Shown here one piece after another: positions 38,801 to 48,048 of a DNA stretch of 64,000 bases. The position numbers were made by a program, and so were the translations under genes. The stretch spans positions 1-64,000 of the forward strand of contig JACNHV010000267.1 in NCBI GenBank assembly GCA_014383445.1, given 5' to 3'. The number at the start of each line of letters is the position of its first letter. Position 1 is the first letter of the stretch. The DNA comes from Candidatus Desulfobacula maris (GTDB taxonomy: Bacteria; Desulfobacterota; Desulfobacteria; Desulfobacterales; Desulfobacteraceae). The notes below the pieces were generated by a model, which searched no databases, was not told the DNA's origin, and saw only the letters and a program-made list of their open reading frames with translations.

Positions 38801-41800
38801 CAAAACCTGTAGCAGCAATCGAAACAAAACTTACCCCAAAACCTTTTGAGGAGTTACCAATCATTAAAATGTCGGAAAATTTTGAATCCTTTAAGCAAAA
38901 TAACCAGAAACTGGTTGATCAGATCCTTTATAAGGAATATTTGCACCAGAAACGCCAAACTGCCATTGATGCCATTGAAAGATATGATTTTGATACACAG
39001 AGAATAGTGATCTCAGGAGTTTCTGTAGGGCTTCCGGGCAAAGACAGGCGTGTCTTTGCAGCAGATAATTTTGATGCCATTTTAAATGGTGAAAACTTTA
39101 TAGAATCCCTTACACCTGAAGACCAGGATAAAATAATAGATAAAAATATTACCAAGTTGTTTAAACAGCCTGATGGAAACGCCAGGTTTGTGCAGATCAC
39201 CAAAGCTGAAGATGTTATCCATCTGGCAGGGCAGTTGGGATATTTTGATCTTATGGATGAATACGGGATTAAAGAACAATACGATATTACCATGGCCATG
39301 AGTATTGCCGCCGGTATTGAAGCATTAAAGGATGCAAATATCCCCCTTGTCATGCAGTATAAAAAGATAAAGGATGGCAAAGTCATGATCCCGGACGGGT
39401 TTGCGCTTCCAGAAGAGATGCAGGAAGATACAGGGGTGATTATTTCATGCTTATGGCCCAGCCAGGAGACCCTGATTGAGGAACTGGAAAAATATTATTA
39501 TCAAAAGTTCTTTCTCAAGCCCTATGAAGAGTTTGAAAATATCTACTACTATCTCATGGAAAAAGTCACAGACATTGAGATAAAAGAACAGATCACGGAA
39601 TGGTTTTTCAAAGCCAAGTCAGGAAAGAAAAAAGAGTTTAAAGCGTTTAAGTTTGACCGGTATTTTGCAGGTAAAATCACACCTTTAGGGTCTGCCTATC
39701 TTGCCCAGATTATTAAAGCAAAAGGACCCAACACCCTTGTCAGCGCAGCCTGTGCGTCAACAGCCCTTGCTATTGGTATTGCCGAAGACTGGATCAGGGT
39801 CGGAAGATGCAAAAGAGTTATTGTCATCGGTGGTGAAAATGCCACATCTAAAAAACAGAACCAGTGGATCGGTTCCGGTTTTCTTTCCCTGGGAGCCGCA
39901 AGCATTAAGAAAAGGGTTTCAGAGGGTGCAAAACCCTTTGACGAAGATCGAAACGGCACCATCCTGGGAGCCGGGGCAGTGGGGCTTGTTATTGAGGCTG
40001 AATCCTGTGTCAAAGAAAGGGGAATGGAAGGACAATGTGAAATTCTTGGAACCCATATGGCCAACTCTGCATTTCATACCTTCAGCATTGATGTGAAACA
40101 TCTGGCAAAGGAAATGAATAAATTCATCAATAAAGTTGAAGCACGAACAGGTCTTAAAAAAGAAGACTATGCAAAAAAACTTCTGTTCATGTCCCATGAG
40201 ACCTATACCCCGGCCAGGGGTGGAAGCGCAGATGCGGAAGTGACAGCACTCCAGACTGCATTTGCCGATCATCTGGATTCCATATGCATTTCAAATACCA
40301 AGGGATTTACAGGTCATACATTGGGTGCAGCCATAGAAGATGTGGTCATGGTCAAAGCGCTCCAGAAAAGAAAAGCCCCTCCCATTGCAAATCTTAAAAA
40401 AATACCTGAGCATTTTAAGAATCTCAATTTTTCCGGTCAGGAGAAAATTAATTCTGAGTATGGTCTCCACCTGGCTGCAGGGTTTGGATCTCATCTGGCT
40501 TTTCTATTTGTCAAACGGGTGGAGGAAAACCTGGTTGAAGGAAATATAAAATACCAGAACTGGATAAAACAGATCACTGGATCACAAAATCCTGAACTCA
40601 AGATGATTGATAATACCCTTTGTGCTGTGGCTGGTGGAGAAGCCTTGCCGCAGACGATAAAAGAAACAGGGAAAAGCGCTGCCCCTGTAACGATAGCCAT
40701 GGCCGTAAAAGCATCTATGCCAGCCCTGCCGGCAGTACCTGCACCCGTTGCAGCCATGACAAAAATGGCTGGTGCGAATGACGACAAAGCGGTTAAAGAG
40801 ACAGGTGGGCAAGCATCTGCAAACATTCTTGCCGAGACAGCAAACAAGGCAGACACAAAAGAATCAATTCCTGCGGCAATGGTTGCACCGGTAAAACAAG
40901 CAGATGTGTCAGCCAGGGTTAAAGAGGTGATTGCCGCCCAGACCGGATACACGGCCGACATGCTGGAAGATGACCTGGATCTGGAAGCAGATCTTGGTGT
41001 AGATACCGTCAAACAGGTTGAGATTTTTGCCAAATTGGCGTCCAAATTTGGGTTTTCAGTTCCAGACGATTTAAAGCTTCGGGATTTGAACACCATTGCC
41101 AAACTGGGAGAGTATATCCAGTCCAGAACGGACAAGCCTGTTGAGACAATACCCCTGGAAGCTACATCAGGATCAACCCCGGCAACCCCGGCAGTCCTGG
41201 CTGCCTCTGTAAAGGATGAGGATATAACGGCCATGGTCAAAGAGGTGATTGCAGTCCAGACAGGCTACACGGCTGACATGCTGGAAGATGATCTGGATCT
41301 GGAAGCAGATCTGGGAGTGGATACGGTGAAGCAGGTTGAGATATTTGCTAAATTAGCTTCAAATTTTGGATTTTCAGTTCCAGACGATTTAAAGCTTAGG
41401 GATCTGAACACCATTGCCAAACTGGGAGAGTATATCCAGTCCAGAACGGACAAGCCGGTTGAGACGGTATCCCTGGAAGAACCATCAGGATCAGTCCCGG
41501 AAGCCCAGACAGCCCCGGCAGCCCTGGTCGCCTCTGTAAAGGATGAGGATGTAACGGCCATGGTCAAAGAGGTGATCGCAGTCCAGACGGGTTACACGGC
41601 TGATATGCTGGAAGATGATCTTGATCTGGAAGCAGATCTGGGTGTGGATACAGTGAAACAGGTTGAGATATTTGCCAAATTAGCTTCAAATTTTGGTTTT
41701 TCAGTACCGGATGATTTAAAGCTTAGGGATCTGAACACCATTGCCAAACTGGCCGACTATATTGCTGTCCGGGCAAAAGCCGAACAAACAGCCCGGACAG

Positions 41801-44421
41801 AATTGCCAACTGCCCTGGAAAGCCATGAGGTGAATCAGGAGGCGGTAAAAGTTGTACCTTTAAATGAAGCGGATGAATTTCCTGATCCTGCATCCCCTAT
41901 CAAACGCCTGATTATCAGGACTGATGAATCAAAGTTGCCTGAGCTTTCCAAAAATGATTTTACGGGTGACCTTAAGGTTGCAGGCAAAAAAATAATCGTC
42001 TCCCTTGACAGCCATGGGTTTGCCAATGAGCTTATTAAAAAAATAAAGCTGAAAAAGGGCGAGGTAATAACCATTGGCCGTAAAGGAGCTGATTTCAAGT
42101 TTGACTTAACAGATGTTAAAGCGACACAAAAAAGGGTGGAGGAATTTAAACGAACATATCCTGAAATAAATGGATTTATCCATCTGGCGCCCCTTGATTA
42201 TTATTTTGACAGGGAAAATCAGAAAACGGTTTCAGATGATTGTCTTAACACCACAATCAAATCTTTTTTTGTCATGATCAAAGCGTTGTTTGAAACCCTT
42301 GATCAAAAAGAAACCTTTATCGGTACTATTACATTTGATTCTGTTGTATTCCCATATATGGAAGGCTGCGGCGATATCCATCCCATGTTTGCAGGGCTTT
42401 CAGGACTCATGAAAACTGTCAACAAAGAGCTGGCTGACACAAGGGTCAAGGTGGTGGACTTTTCATACAAACAGCCCAAAAAGAGCAGAGCAAAAATAGT
42501 GGATACCTTCCTTAAAGAGCTTCTTTGCGGTGATACCCGTTGTGAGGTTGGATACAAGGATAAAAAGCGGTATGTCATTTCCATGAAACATTCCATTGCA
42601 GACAAAACACAAAAGGTTATATCAGACAATGATACCCTTCTGGTTACAGGGGGAGCCGGCGGCATTACCTATGAAATTATTAAAAAAGTTGTTGAAAAGT
42701 ATAAGACAAACCTGATCATTCTGGATATCAATGATATTTACAGTACAGATCCAAAATATCTGGATAAAACATCCAGTGACGTAGAACTCATGGCACAGCT
42801 CAGAAAAGATATGCCGGGAGAAAAACCCATTGAAATAAAAAGGGCCCTTGATCGCCTGATCCGGGTCAGGCAGTCTGTTGAAAATATTGAATACTTAAAG
42901 TCTTTAGGGGTCAGTGTTGAATACAATTGTGTGGATGTAACCAATGCAAAAGCAGTAAAAGCGGCCTGCGATAAATATGACAGGATTGATGGAGTGTTCC
43001 ATGCAGCAGGCATGGAAATGAGTCAGTTTATCCCTAAAAAGGAACTGTGGTCCTTTGAGCTGGTGGTGGATGTCAAAGTCAAAGGTATGCAGAATCTGTT
43101 ACAGGCCTTTAAGGACAGGGACTATAAATACTTTTTTACTTTTTCTTCTGTAACTGCCCGTTTTGGAAACGAGGGCCAGGTGGATTATACTGCAGCCAAT
43201 GATTTTCTTGGCAAAACCCTTTTCAGACAAAAGCAGCTTCATCCTGAAAGAACCTATAAAGTCTATGCATGGACAGCATGGGGCGGTGTCGGCATGGCAA
43301 CCAATCCAACAGTGAAGGCCGTGCTTGAAGAAAGAGGAATCCAGTTCCTTCCCATGGAGCAGGGCGTCAAGTTCTTTATGGCAGATCTTTTAGACAGGAC
43401 TGAGTCTGAAATGGTATTTTCCGGCCTTGATTATTCCTTTGACAAGGACGGTCTTCTGGGAAATCCAATTGATGCCCAATTCCCGTTTCTGGATACCCCC
43501 GTGGAAAAAACCTCAACAGGGATAACCTATTCAAGAGTGCTGGATGTTGAAAGGGATGTCTTCCTCCATGACCATACCATGGAAGATGTACCGCTTTTCC
43601 TTGGCGCCACAGGTATTGAAACCATGGCTGAGGTTGCAAAATCCCTGTCCAAAGATAAAAAGCATTTTGTTGAATTGACCGACTTTCAGATTCCCTATGG
43701 GATCAAACTTTTAAAGGGACGTCCCAAGGAGCTTCTGATTTCAGGAAATTATGAGGGACAAGATCTGTTTGACTGCAGGATAACTTCTCAGTTCAAAAAT
43801 CCCAAAGGCCTTGTCATGGGGGACCCAAAGCTTCACTATGAAGGCAAATACAGGTTTGCCAAAAAGCCTTTAAAGGCAAAAAAGATCAAACTGCCGGAAT
43901 TCAATCCTGTATCCTGGGAAGGTGATATTGAACCCCTGGTGTATCATCCCAGGCGGCTGTTTATGTTTGGCCTTTTTGGCACCATCACAGATATTAACTC
44001 CTTTGATGGTAAAACATTGGTCACAACTATGGAAGATAAAAGCACAAAAGAGTTTTTTAAAGGTATAACAGATCCCAATTTTGTGGCAGCTCCCATCCTG
44101 ATTGATGCCATGTTTCAGACGGGCGGCCTTCTTGAGTTCTTTACATCTTCAAGAACAGTTCTGCCCTATAAAATAAAATCCTTGAAATTTTACAAAGATG
44201 TTGAAAAGAACAGGGAATATTTTTGTATCACCCAGAAGAAGGATTCAGGAGAAGAAACCAATACCTATGATCTCAAGCTTATAGATAAAAAAGGAAATGT
44301 CTTTATTGAGGTGGATGGTTTTGAAATGGTAAAACTCAATCAGCTTGACCCTGAAGACAGGATAATTGACCGGGTTGAGTTTAGTTTTTTAGACGAAAAA
44401 GAGGGTTCAAAGGTCAACTAA
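32842..44421 (+). CDS. Giant multidomain secondary-lipid (PUFA-type) synthase
   Basis: A 3859-residue single protein. Order: a degenerate FMN nitronate-monooxygenase/PfaD-like domain (about 1-230); a second, fuller one (about 320-620, LIQGPM, GGEAGGHVG); KS1 (about 690-1150) with Cys903, His1039 and His1074; KS2 (about 1175-1570) with Cys1380 but no EAHGT or GH histidine; an AT (about 1665-1980) with GHSVGE Ser1755; a KS-like domain with Cys2304, SHETYT and TGHTLGA; three ACPs (about 2690-2985); a KR with TGGAGGI and Tyr3449; and a DH with DHTMED and Asp3755. The KS-AT-ACPn-KR-DH order resembles PfaA; the enoyl reductase, normally a separate PfaD, is fused at the front. All ACPs read LGVDTVKQ, with Thr where Ser is usual. 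GGAG precedes the ATG. The product could be a polyunsaturated or other modified fatty acid. Confidence 0.88.
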   Translation: MIRRILNSRLPLMVYNPVKVFDIKYFKDIFNAGALPIFDTEFLTHDDILQNTSLLSKEEFSFGIRLSNQDTELIQKIKHQQMINLDILISPIGKDDTPADFTNFSETKIVLEIKDININDKIKKISPHALILKGNEAGGRVSRYSSFVLMQWYLENHELPIFIHGGVGKYTAAGMFAAGISGLVMDSQLLMTDEAPVSDNFKKFLAMVDESDSTEITYNGSDIYRVFAKLGTKIVKELKLAAVESGNDPQGKQKIYESITTHMTAFDKEDVPFIQSLFYLGQDGVFAKDFVKDSTGLTQIISDFFKTIGKNLNFIDEFDPIKQDSPFARDQGTKLPLIQGPMANISDNADFANKVLEHGALPFFAVGSLPEKLAENMLKDGAGKVDVFGAGLVGIEAFNPAVKKHMDMVKKYKVPYALFAGGNPSQVAELEKAGTKTYLHTPSVSMMENALKSGCKRFIFEGGEAGGHVGSLSSMVLWEDAIATLINKNYDLSDVYLVFAGGISTCFASFFISGLTSFLAARGTKIGIQVGTAYLFADEIVETKCIKSQYRDIIIRENETMVIGKSLGLASRTAPTRFARMMLETEAEMIKNKDSLETRKRAFEKKNIGSLLIGAKGFLPDFKNPGSEHYTWFKDEEHKEKGNFLVGDSLAFFDGPVTIKQIHNRYFEAKSELCKNINFLEIFSSSKNKINDEIAVVGIGCTLPDADDPDHLWDNILNKKYSISQMPKSRFDRDLYYDPDKSAEDKTYTILAGHVEHFEFDKARFGYAEGKEKRLSRSQKMVLQTAYKAVENAGLLGDDDRFVCDDPAKTAVIIATCLSNELSNDIQLKYWYPELVSMMEKTDEYQTLNDDEKQIVKQVLMEGMEAKSPGYDPVHGILLNIEASRIARHLGARGTNYVVDAACASSVTAIDAAVGELLSGDHDQVIVGGVNTHLAPESFVGFAKMGALSKNGSYPFDERADGFILGEGSVVFVLKRMKDAIRDKNNILGVINSIGSSSDGRGKAIAAPNPTGQVLSVQRCFENIRPDIKPEDIGFIEAHGTSTTVGDQAELGTLNSIYKNSNAGISSIKSQIGHLLGCAGSAGLLKALLTVNKGKLPPNGRFKTLSKNHDLKESSLFIVKDTQEFKSEKNKSRKAAVSSYGFGGINYHMVVEQMTDNYQTIPRDIFVDPGYDFNDDRIVVAGLGVFLPGAKNTQEFWEKLESGEKQLSHIPAKSFDNDAYANLDKTSHYRLPKVNAGVVREVKFNNLKYRMPPMMVKSIERGQIFGLEAASEALESSGLLDRLTASNKVGVILGTIAGERQSKNIVRVRKQFIGNIIKNCQDIDAKKLDKVSDALVASIRNTIPENNEDTTPGLLSNIISGRIANYFGLNGANYVIDASCASAFVAMRNAARNLKHKDLDFVLAGGVDCNLYPAVLMAFKRLGLLSEGDCNFYDSRADGYVMGEGAAIHMMTTYKKAREYNMEILGEINESAVRSSVPDHLLAPSEHTFVSTINETYYKSGIRKQDINHLDVFAFSNIFGDIVEKQVIENCFDHEMHCGNIKSQFGYFKAANPAVAMAKMMLMSRKGKILPDFNYDPEHSILKDGKVLKPTQQIVVKPKGQPFRFAANVNGIGGNHCHMIMSTLPALLETREKIAQKQEKAAAGDDIVLIDHAYSADGMGKKMRMVALLSGQGAQRSRMMKELFEKDAHIRKVMEAGELIFVEQRGYSLLDMMFGTDDAINSTQNTQPAVFLSSAAIYSRLSQEGFSPDYFIGHSVGEYTALFCSGMLCFADAMRLIIKRADLMYETTLKVPGKIMVVFKNEKETEHLIRKSNISHIYITNKNSEKQTAVSGKADEIEKFCTFLTQQEIFYKKLNLTGAFHTPLLKEASDKLRQYLDTITFNDTRFGRIISNCLARAYPETRADVKDLLARQIISPVEFIKSIENVYESGRTHFIEIGPSRLLVNLLKNINIGEYGTAVSVDAKLGEIKSFEACRKYLQDCNSIFETKPVAAIETKLTPKPFEELPIIKMSENFESFKQNNQKLVDQILYKEYLHQKRQTAIDAIERYDFDTQRIVISGVSVGLPGKDRRVFAADNFDAILNGENFIESLTPEDQDKIIDKNITKLFKQPDGNARFVQITKAEDVIHLAGQLGYFDLMDEYGIKEQYDITMAMSIAAGIEALKDANIPLVMQYKKIKDGKVMIPDGFALPEEMQEDTGVIISCLWPSQETLIEELEKYYYQKFFLKPYEEFENIYYYLMEKVTDIEIKEQITEWFFKAKSGKKKEFKAFKFDRYFAGKITPLGSAYLAQIIKAKGPNTLVSAACASTALAIGIAEDWIRVGRCKRVIVIGGENATSKKQNQWIGSGFLSLGAASIKKRVSEGAKPFDEDRNGTILGAGAVGLVIEAESCVKERGMEGQCEILGTHMANSAFHTFSIDVKHLAKEMNKFINKVEARTGLKKEDYAKKLLFMSHETYTPARGGSADAEVTALQTAFADHLDSICISNTKGFTGHTLGAAIEDVVMVKALQKRKAPPIANLKKIPEHFKNLNFSGQEKINSEYGLHLAAGFGSHLAFLFVKRVEENLVEGNIKYQNWIKQITGSQNPELKMIDNTLCAVAGGEALPQTIKETGKSAAPVTIAMAVKASMPALPAVPAPVAAMTKMAGANDDKAVKETGGQASANILAETANKADTKESIPAAMVAPVKQADVSARVKEVIAAQTGYTADMLEDDLDLEADLGVDTVKQVEIFAKLASKFGFSVPDDLKLRDLNTIAKLGEYIQSRTDKPVETIPLEATSGSTPATPAVLAASVKDEDITAMVKEVIAVQTGYTADMLEDDLDLEADLGVDTVKQVEIFAKLASNFGFSVPDDLKLRDLNTIAKLGEYIQSRTDKPVETVSLEEPSGSVPEAQTAPAALVASVKDEDVTAMVKEVIAVQTGYTADMLEDDLDLEADLGVDTVKQVEIFAKLASNFGFSVPDDLKLRDLNTIAKLADYIAVRAKAEQTARTELPTALESHEVNQEAVKVVPLNEADEFPDPASPIKRLIIRTDESKLPELSKNDFTGDLKVAGKKIIVSLDSHGFANELIKKIKLKKGEVITIGRKGADFKFDLTDVKATQKRVEEFKRTYPEINGFIHLAPLDYYFDRENQKTVSDDCLNTTIKSFFVMIKALFETLDQKETFIGTITFDSVVFPYMEGCGDIHPMFAGLSGLMKTVNKELADTRVKVVDFSYKQPKKSRAKIVDTFLKELLCGDTRCEVGYKDKKRYVISMKHSIADKTQKVISDNDTLLVTGGAGGITYEIIKKVVEKYKTNLIILDINDIYSTDPKYLDKTSSDVELMAQLRKDMPGEKPIEIKRALDRLIRVRQSVENIEYLKSLGVSVEYNCVDVTNAKAVKAACDKYDRIDGVFHAAGMEMSQFIPKKELWSFELVVDVKVKGMQNLLQAFKDRDYKYFFTFSSVTARFGNEGQVDYTAANDFLGKTLFRQKQLHPERTYKVYAWTAWGGVGMATNPTVKAVLEERGIQFLPMEQGVKFFMADLLDRTESEMVFSGLDYSFDKDGLLGNPIDAQFPFLDTPVEKTSTGITYSRVLDVERDVFLHDHTMEDVPLFLGATGIETMAEVAKSLSKDKKHFVELTDFQIPYGIKLLKGRPKELLISGNYEGQDLFDCRITSQFKNPKGLVMGDPKLHYEGKYRFAKKPLKAKKIKLPEFNPVSWEGDIEPLVYHPRRLFMFGLFGTITDINSFDGKTLVTTMEDKSTKEFFKGITDPNFVAAPILIDAMFQTGGLLEFFTSSRTVLPYKIKSLKFYKDVEKNREYFCITQKKDSGEETNTYDLKLIDKKGNVFIEVDGFEMVKLNQLDPEDRIIDRVEFSFLDEKEGSKVN
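40921..41790 (+). repeat. Three tandem ACP-encoding repeats
   Basis: Units begin at 40921, 41239 and 41566 (periods 318 and 327 bp) with near-identical DNA such as AAAGAGGTGATTGC and the ACP cores. The linkers between them are Ala/Pro/Glu-rich. Strong DNA identity suggests recent duplication or gene conversion. Confidence 0.9.
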
Positions 44422-44561
44422 ATGTTCTTAAAAAAAATCTGGTAATTGATCTGAACTTGATATAAATAATATCATTACGTTCCATCCATGCGCTGTGCCA
44501 TGAGGTCCATAAATTTCAATGGGCCCAGTGCAGGGATAATAAAGACTATGATATATAGGTT

Positions 44562-46244
44562 TTATTTACTGGGTCTGACAAACAGCCATAGCCCCAACAG
44601 GATTGCAGCTGAAAATCCGATCATGCCGAAGATGGAGACCCCGAAAAAAAAGGGAGCCACCTTGAAGCTTAACAAGAGTGAAGAGGCAATGATCAGGGAG
44701 GAAATAATGATGGAAACAGATAATTTATGATTCTCCCGATGATAAGAACCGATGATTTTTTCCAATTTCTGGACGTCAAATCCCAGGACAAATTTGCCTT
44801 TTCTGGCCTGTCGGATGATGGTGATGGCATCCCGCGGTACTTCCTGGAGCAATTGAAGCGATTCAACCGATACCCGTGAAATATCTTCAGACATCCGTTT
44901 AAGAGACAGCCGTTCCATTTTCTTTTTTTTGATAAACGGGGCAGCATATGCCACCATGTCAAAATCCGGATCAAGCAGATGGGCCACACCTTCAACCGCT
45001 GCAAAGGATTTCATCATTAAAAAGGTGTCCGGATACAGGCGGAGTTTATGTTTGACCGTTATTTTGAGCAGGTCCTGCAGCAGGCGGCCCATGTTGATAT
45101 GTTTCAAAGCTTTGGTCAGGTATTGGCTGATAAATGTGGATAAATCCCTCTCCAGAAACCGCATGTCCGGCTCTTCATCATACTCGGTGATTTCTAAAAG
45201 GTAATGGCAGGTGGCAGAAGGGTTTTCCGTGACAACACTGGCGATCAGGTCAATAAAGACCTCTCTTGCCCGGCGGTCCATAAACCCCATCATGCCGAAA
45301 TCAACCGGGCCAAGCACATTGTTGGGCAGGACAAACAGGTTGCCCGGATGAAGGTCGGCATGGAAAAATCCGTATTCAAACACCTGCTTTAAAATAAATT
45401 CAGCGCCCTGACGGGTCAGCAGTTTTCGGTTCATACCGGACTGATCCAGCAGGTCCACATCTGAAATCTTGATGCCCCGGACATATTCCATGATCAGAAC
45501 AGTTTCGGTTGATCTGCCCTGATAGACCCGGGGAATGTGGATGGCGGAATCATAGAGAAACTGCTGGGCCACCCGTTCCATGTTGGATGCTTCCAGGGTA
45601 TAGTCCAGCTCCTTTTCAAGGGTTGATGCAAATTCTTCAACAATCTTGACGGGCCGGAAGAACGAAAGATCCTCGATATGGCGTTCCATCAAGGTGGCCA
45701 GGTGGTTCATGATCTCCAGATCTACCTTGATCTGCTTTCGGATGCGGGGGCGCTGGATTTTTACAGCAACGGTTTCACCGGTTTTCAACTGCGCCTTATG
45801 AACTTGACCGATAGATGCTGAGGCAAACGGTTTTTCTTCCATGGAAACAAATGGATTGTCCTGATCTTGGAATTCGTATGCCAGGATTTTTTGAACATCT
45901 GAAAATGGGAATTCAGGCACATTGTCCTGAAGATTTTCCAGTTCAAAAATAAAGTGCAGGGGTATCAGGTCCGGCCTGGTGGACAGAATTTGTCCGAATT
46001 TGATAAAAGTGGGTCCCAGTTCTTCAAACAGGAGCCTTACCCGCTGGGGCTGTGTCAGCCGCTCAACCCGTTCAGGTTTTTTCCTGGAGATCATGTTCAG
46101 GCCGATTCCCAGATACTGGTCAATTTTGAGGACATCAATAATATTGCCGAATCCGTATTTAAACAGGATGGCCAATATCTGGCGGTACCGGTTTACGTTC
46201 CGGTATGTCCGGCCGACAACATCAAAATCCTTCAGACTCAGCAT
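44562..46244 (-). CDS. UbiB/ABC1-family atypical kinase
   Basis: A 560-residue protein. The ATG at 46244 is preferred to the TTG at 46253. Kinase-like motifs are the KxGQ-type segment GPTFIKFGQILS, the invariant Lys in VAVKIQRP, HADLHPGN and VDFGMMG. Two C-terminal transmembrane helices (about 505-555) anchor it. UbiB-type proteins have ATPase activity and support quinone or isoprenoid lipid handling. It is last in the minus-strand lipid operon, 31 bp after the hydrolase, so a role in extracting or moving neutral lipid is possible. The 140-bp gap to the synthase holds no clear terminator. Confidence 0.88.
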   Translation of the reverse strand: MLSLKDFDVVGRTYRNVNRYRQILAILFKYGFGNIIDVLKIDQYLGIGLNMISRKKPERVERLTQPQRVRLLFEELGPTFIKFGQILSTRPDLIPLHFIFELENLQDNVPEFPFSDVQKILAYEFQDQDNPFVSMEEKPFASASIGQVHKAQLKTGETVAVKIQRPRIRKQIKVDLEIMNHLATLMERHIEDLSFFRPVKIVEEFASTLEKELDYTLEASNMERVAQQFLYDSAIHIPRVYQGRSTETVLIMEYVRGIKISDVDLLDQSGMNRKLLTRQGAEFILKQVFEYGFFHADLHPGNLFVLPNNVLGPVDFGMMGFMDRRAREVFIDLIASVVTENPSATCHYLLEITEYDEEPDMRFLERDLSTFISQYLTKALKHINMGRLLQDLLKITVKHKLRLYPDTFLMMKSFAAVEGVAHLLDPDFDMVAYAAPFIKKKKMERLSLKRMSEDISRVSVESLQLLQEVPRDAITIIRQARKGKFVLGFDVQKLEKIIGSYHRENHKLSVSIIISSLIIASSLLLSFKVAPFFFGVSIFGMIGFSAAILLGLWLFVRPSK

Positions 46245-46284
46245 AAAGAGCAAGGCTTCCGATCAGAAAAGGGTATTGCTATTT

Positions 46285-48039
46285 CTAATCCACACTAAGG
46301 TTTAATACGCATTCAGCAGCATCGGGATTGATTTTGGCCTGATCCTCATAAGACCAGTCTGCCCAGACCGTATCAATGATCTGTTCAAACAGGGGATGAA
46401 CAAGCTCCTTGGCCTTTTTTCCATACAGCAGATCTAGATGGTTGGCCCCTTCAATAACAAAATCGATGAGCTGGCTTTGTTCCGGTAAAATATTTACTTT
46501 TTTCAAATCCTCGATACTTTCGAGTCGATAAACCTGTTTGTATTTATGAGGATAAAACTGACTATAACGTATATTTTCCAGTGGGGCAAGACAGTCTTTT
46601 GCACCCCAGAAATGGAACAGAGGAATATCTTTTGGAAAGAAGGAAAAATGGTGGGTGTAATTGAGGGCGGACGGGTCCATGCGCTTGAAGCCGTTGCCAT
46701 CATAAACTGCTTTGAGAAACTGGAATCCCAGGCCTAGAGGGATGGACTCCATTGCCCGTTCAAGGTATCGTTCGATAAAATATTTATCATTTTTATGATT
46801 TTCAGGAGAGATCAGAAAGTTGAGCCCTCCGATATTTTTATTGTATATGGAACGGGTGATGGTCTTGAAAACCGGCAGTTGTGTCACCAGCCGTGATAAC
46901 TCCTGAACGGGAATATGAGACAATTTAAAAATTCTTGACAGATGATTCAGCCAGAGGGCTGAGGGGAAAAATACATGGGATTTTTTATCAAAACATCGGG
47001 GCGAGCCCAGGGTGATCATCCCTTTTACGGTTTTTAAAGATTCTCTGGCAATATCTTCAGACACCAGAACCTTGTCCAGTGCAGCTTTGTTGAGATCCGG
47101 CAGCTTGATTTTGTCAAAATCCAGGCGCAGGGCCCAGTTTAAGACCATGTTTTCAGCCACAAGCCCGCCCATGCTGTGCCCAAGGAGGATTGACGGCTTA
47201 CCGCAGCTTCGCTGGGTCACAAAATTCAGAACAGTGGGAAGGTCATGGTCGATCAGGGTATCAACAGTATAGTTGGGATCAAGCCGGCCGGCATTTACCC
47301 CCACCCCCCGGGGATCAAACAGATAGACCCATTTGCCTTTGTCTGCCAGGTTTCTGGCAATGGAGTACCGGTTGTTCAGGTCAAAGCAGTTGGAGTTATT
47401 GGCAAAGCCCGGGACCAGGATGACAGAAGGGTTGTTATCCCCTGCAGTGACATCTTCCATGCTCAACAGCCGGCGGAATTTTATCTCTTTGCCCTCCTGA
47501 GTAAAGTCCATGTAATAGACAATTTCATAGTCGCCCCGGCCATTGTTTTCCTTTTCATCCACCTCACTTTCAAAATAGGCAGGCTGGCAGGAGGTTTTCA
47601 ACGCTTCCCGGACAATGTTACGTCGAAAGGCTTCGCCATATATATTTTTTTCAAATTCCGGATCAATGTGCAACCGGACCACTGCAATATGCGCAAGCTC
47701 TTTTTGGGTCAGCAGGATGACCTTTTCAGTGAGCCGGATGCCGTCTCGTTCAAGCTCATCAAAGAGAACAGTCTTGATTTGATCCCGGGGAATCATGGTT
47801 TTGGTAATTCGATAAAAGATATGATACAACGTCAGGGCAAGTTTGCCGATTGCATTGGTCTTGATCTGTTCCTGGCTTATAATCAGCTCCGGGGCAACGG
47901 GAAGACCCAGGTTGAGCTGTCCTTTATAGATCTTGCTGTAGGTATCATAAGAGATATTGATCACATGGGTGGGAACTTCATTCACCACAAATCGAACGGC
48001 AGATTTCCGCAACTGCACAGCTTTATCAACAAATTTCAT
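46285..48039 (-). CDS. Alpha/beta-fold hydrolase (lipase/PHA-synthase-like)
   Basis: A 584-residue protein. The hydrolase fold begins near residue 195 (VILVPGFANN), followed by FDPRGVG and the nucleophile elbow GHSMGG. A late Asp (HFWGAKDCLAP) and His (GANHLDLL) complete a Ser-Asp-His triad. The first 190 residues are a family-specific N-terminal region. The nucleophile is Ser in a lipase box, so it is a hydrolase rather than a class I-III PHA synthase, which would use Cys. It lies 9 bp after the second reductase gene. It may hydrolyse or transacylate storage lipids. Confidence 0.8.
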   Translation of the reverse strand: MKFVDKAVQLRKSAVRFVVNEVPTHVINISYDTYSKIYKGQLNLGLPVAPELIISQEQIKTNAIGKLALTLYHIFYRITKTMIPRDQIKTVLFDELERDGIRLTEKVILLTQKELAHIAVVRLHIDPEFEKNIYGEAFRRNIVREALKTSCQPAYFESEVDEKENNGRGDYEIVYYMDFTQEGKEIKFRRLLSMEDVTAGDNNPSVILVPGFANNSNCFDLNNRYSIARNLADKGKWVYLFDPRGVGVNAGRLDPNYTVDTLIDHDLPTVLNFVTQRSCGKPSILLGHSMGGLVAENMVLNWALRLDFDKIKLPDLNKAALDKVLVSEDIARESLKTVKGMITLGSPRCFDKKSHVFFPSALWLNHLSRIFKLSHIPVQELSRLVTQLPVFKTITRSIYNKNIGGLNFLISPENHKNDKYFIERYLERAMESIPLGLGFQFLKAVYDGNGFKRMDPSALNYTHHFSFFPKDIPLFHFWGAKDCLAPLENIRYSQFYPHKYKQVYRLESIEDLKKVNILPEQSQLIDFVIEGANHLDLLYGKKAKELVHPLFEQIIDTVWADWSYEDQAKINPDAAECVLNLSVD

Positions 48040-48048
48040 GGTTTTGGT

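Noticed and set aside
40491-41240. 249-residue ORF antisense to the ACP repeats
   Set aside because: It mirrors the Ala-rich linker and repeat codons of the synthase and has no independent support.
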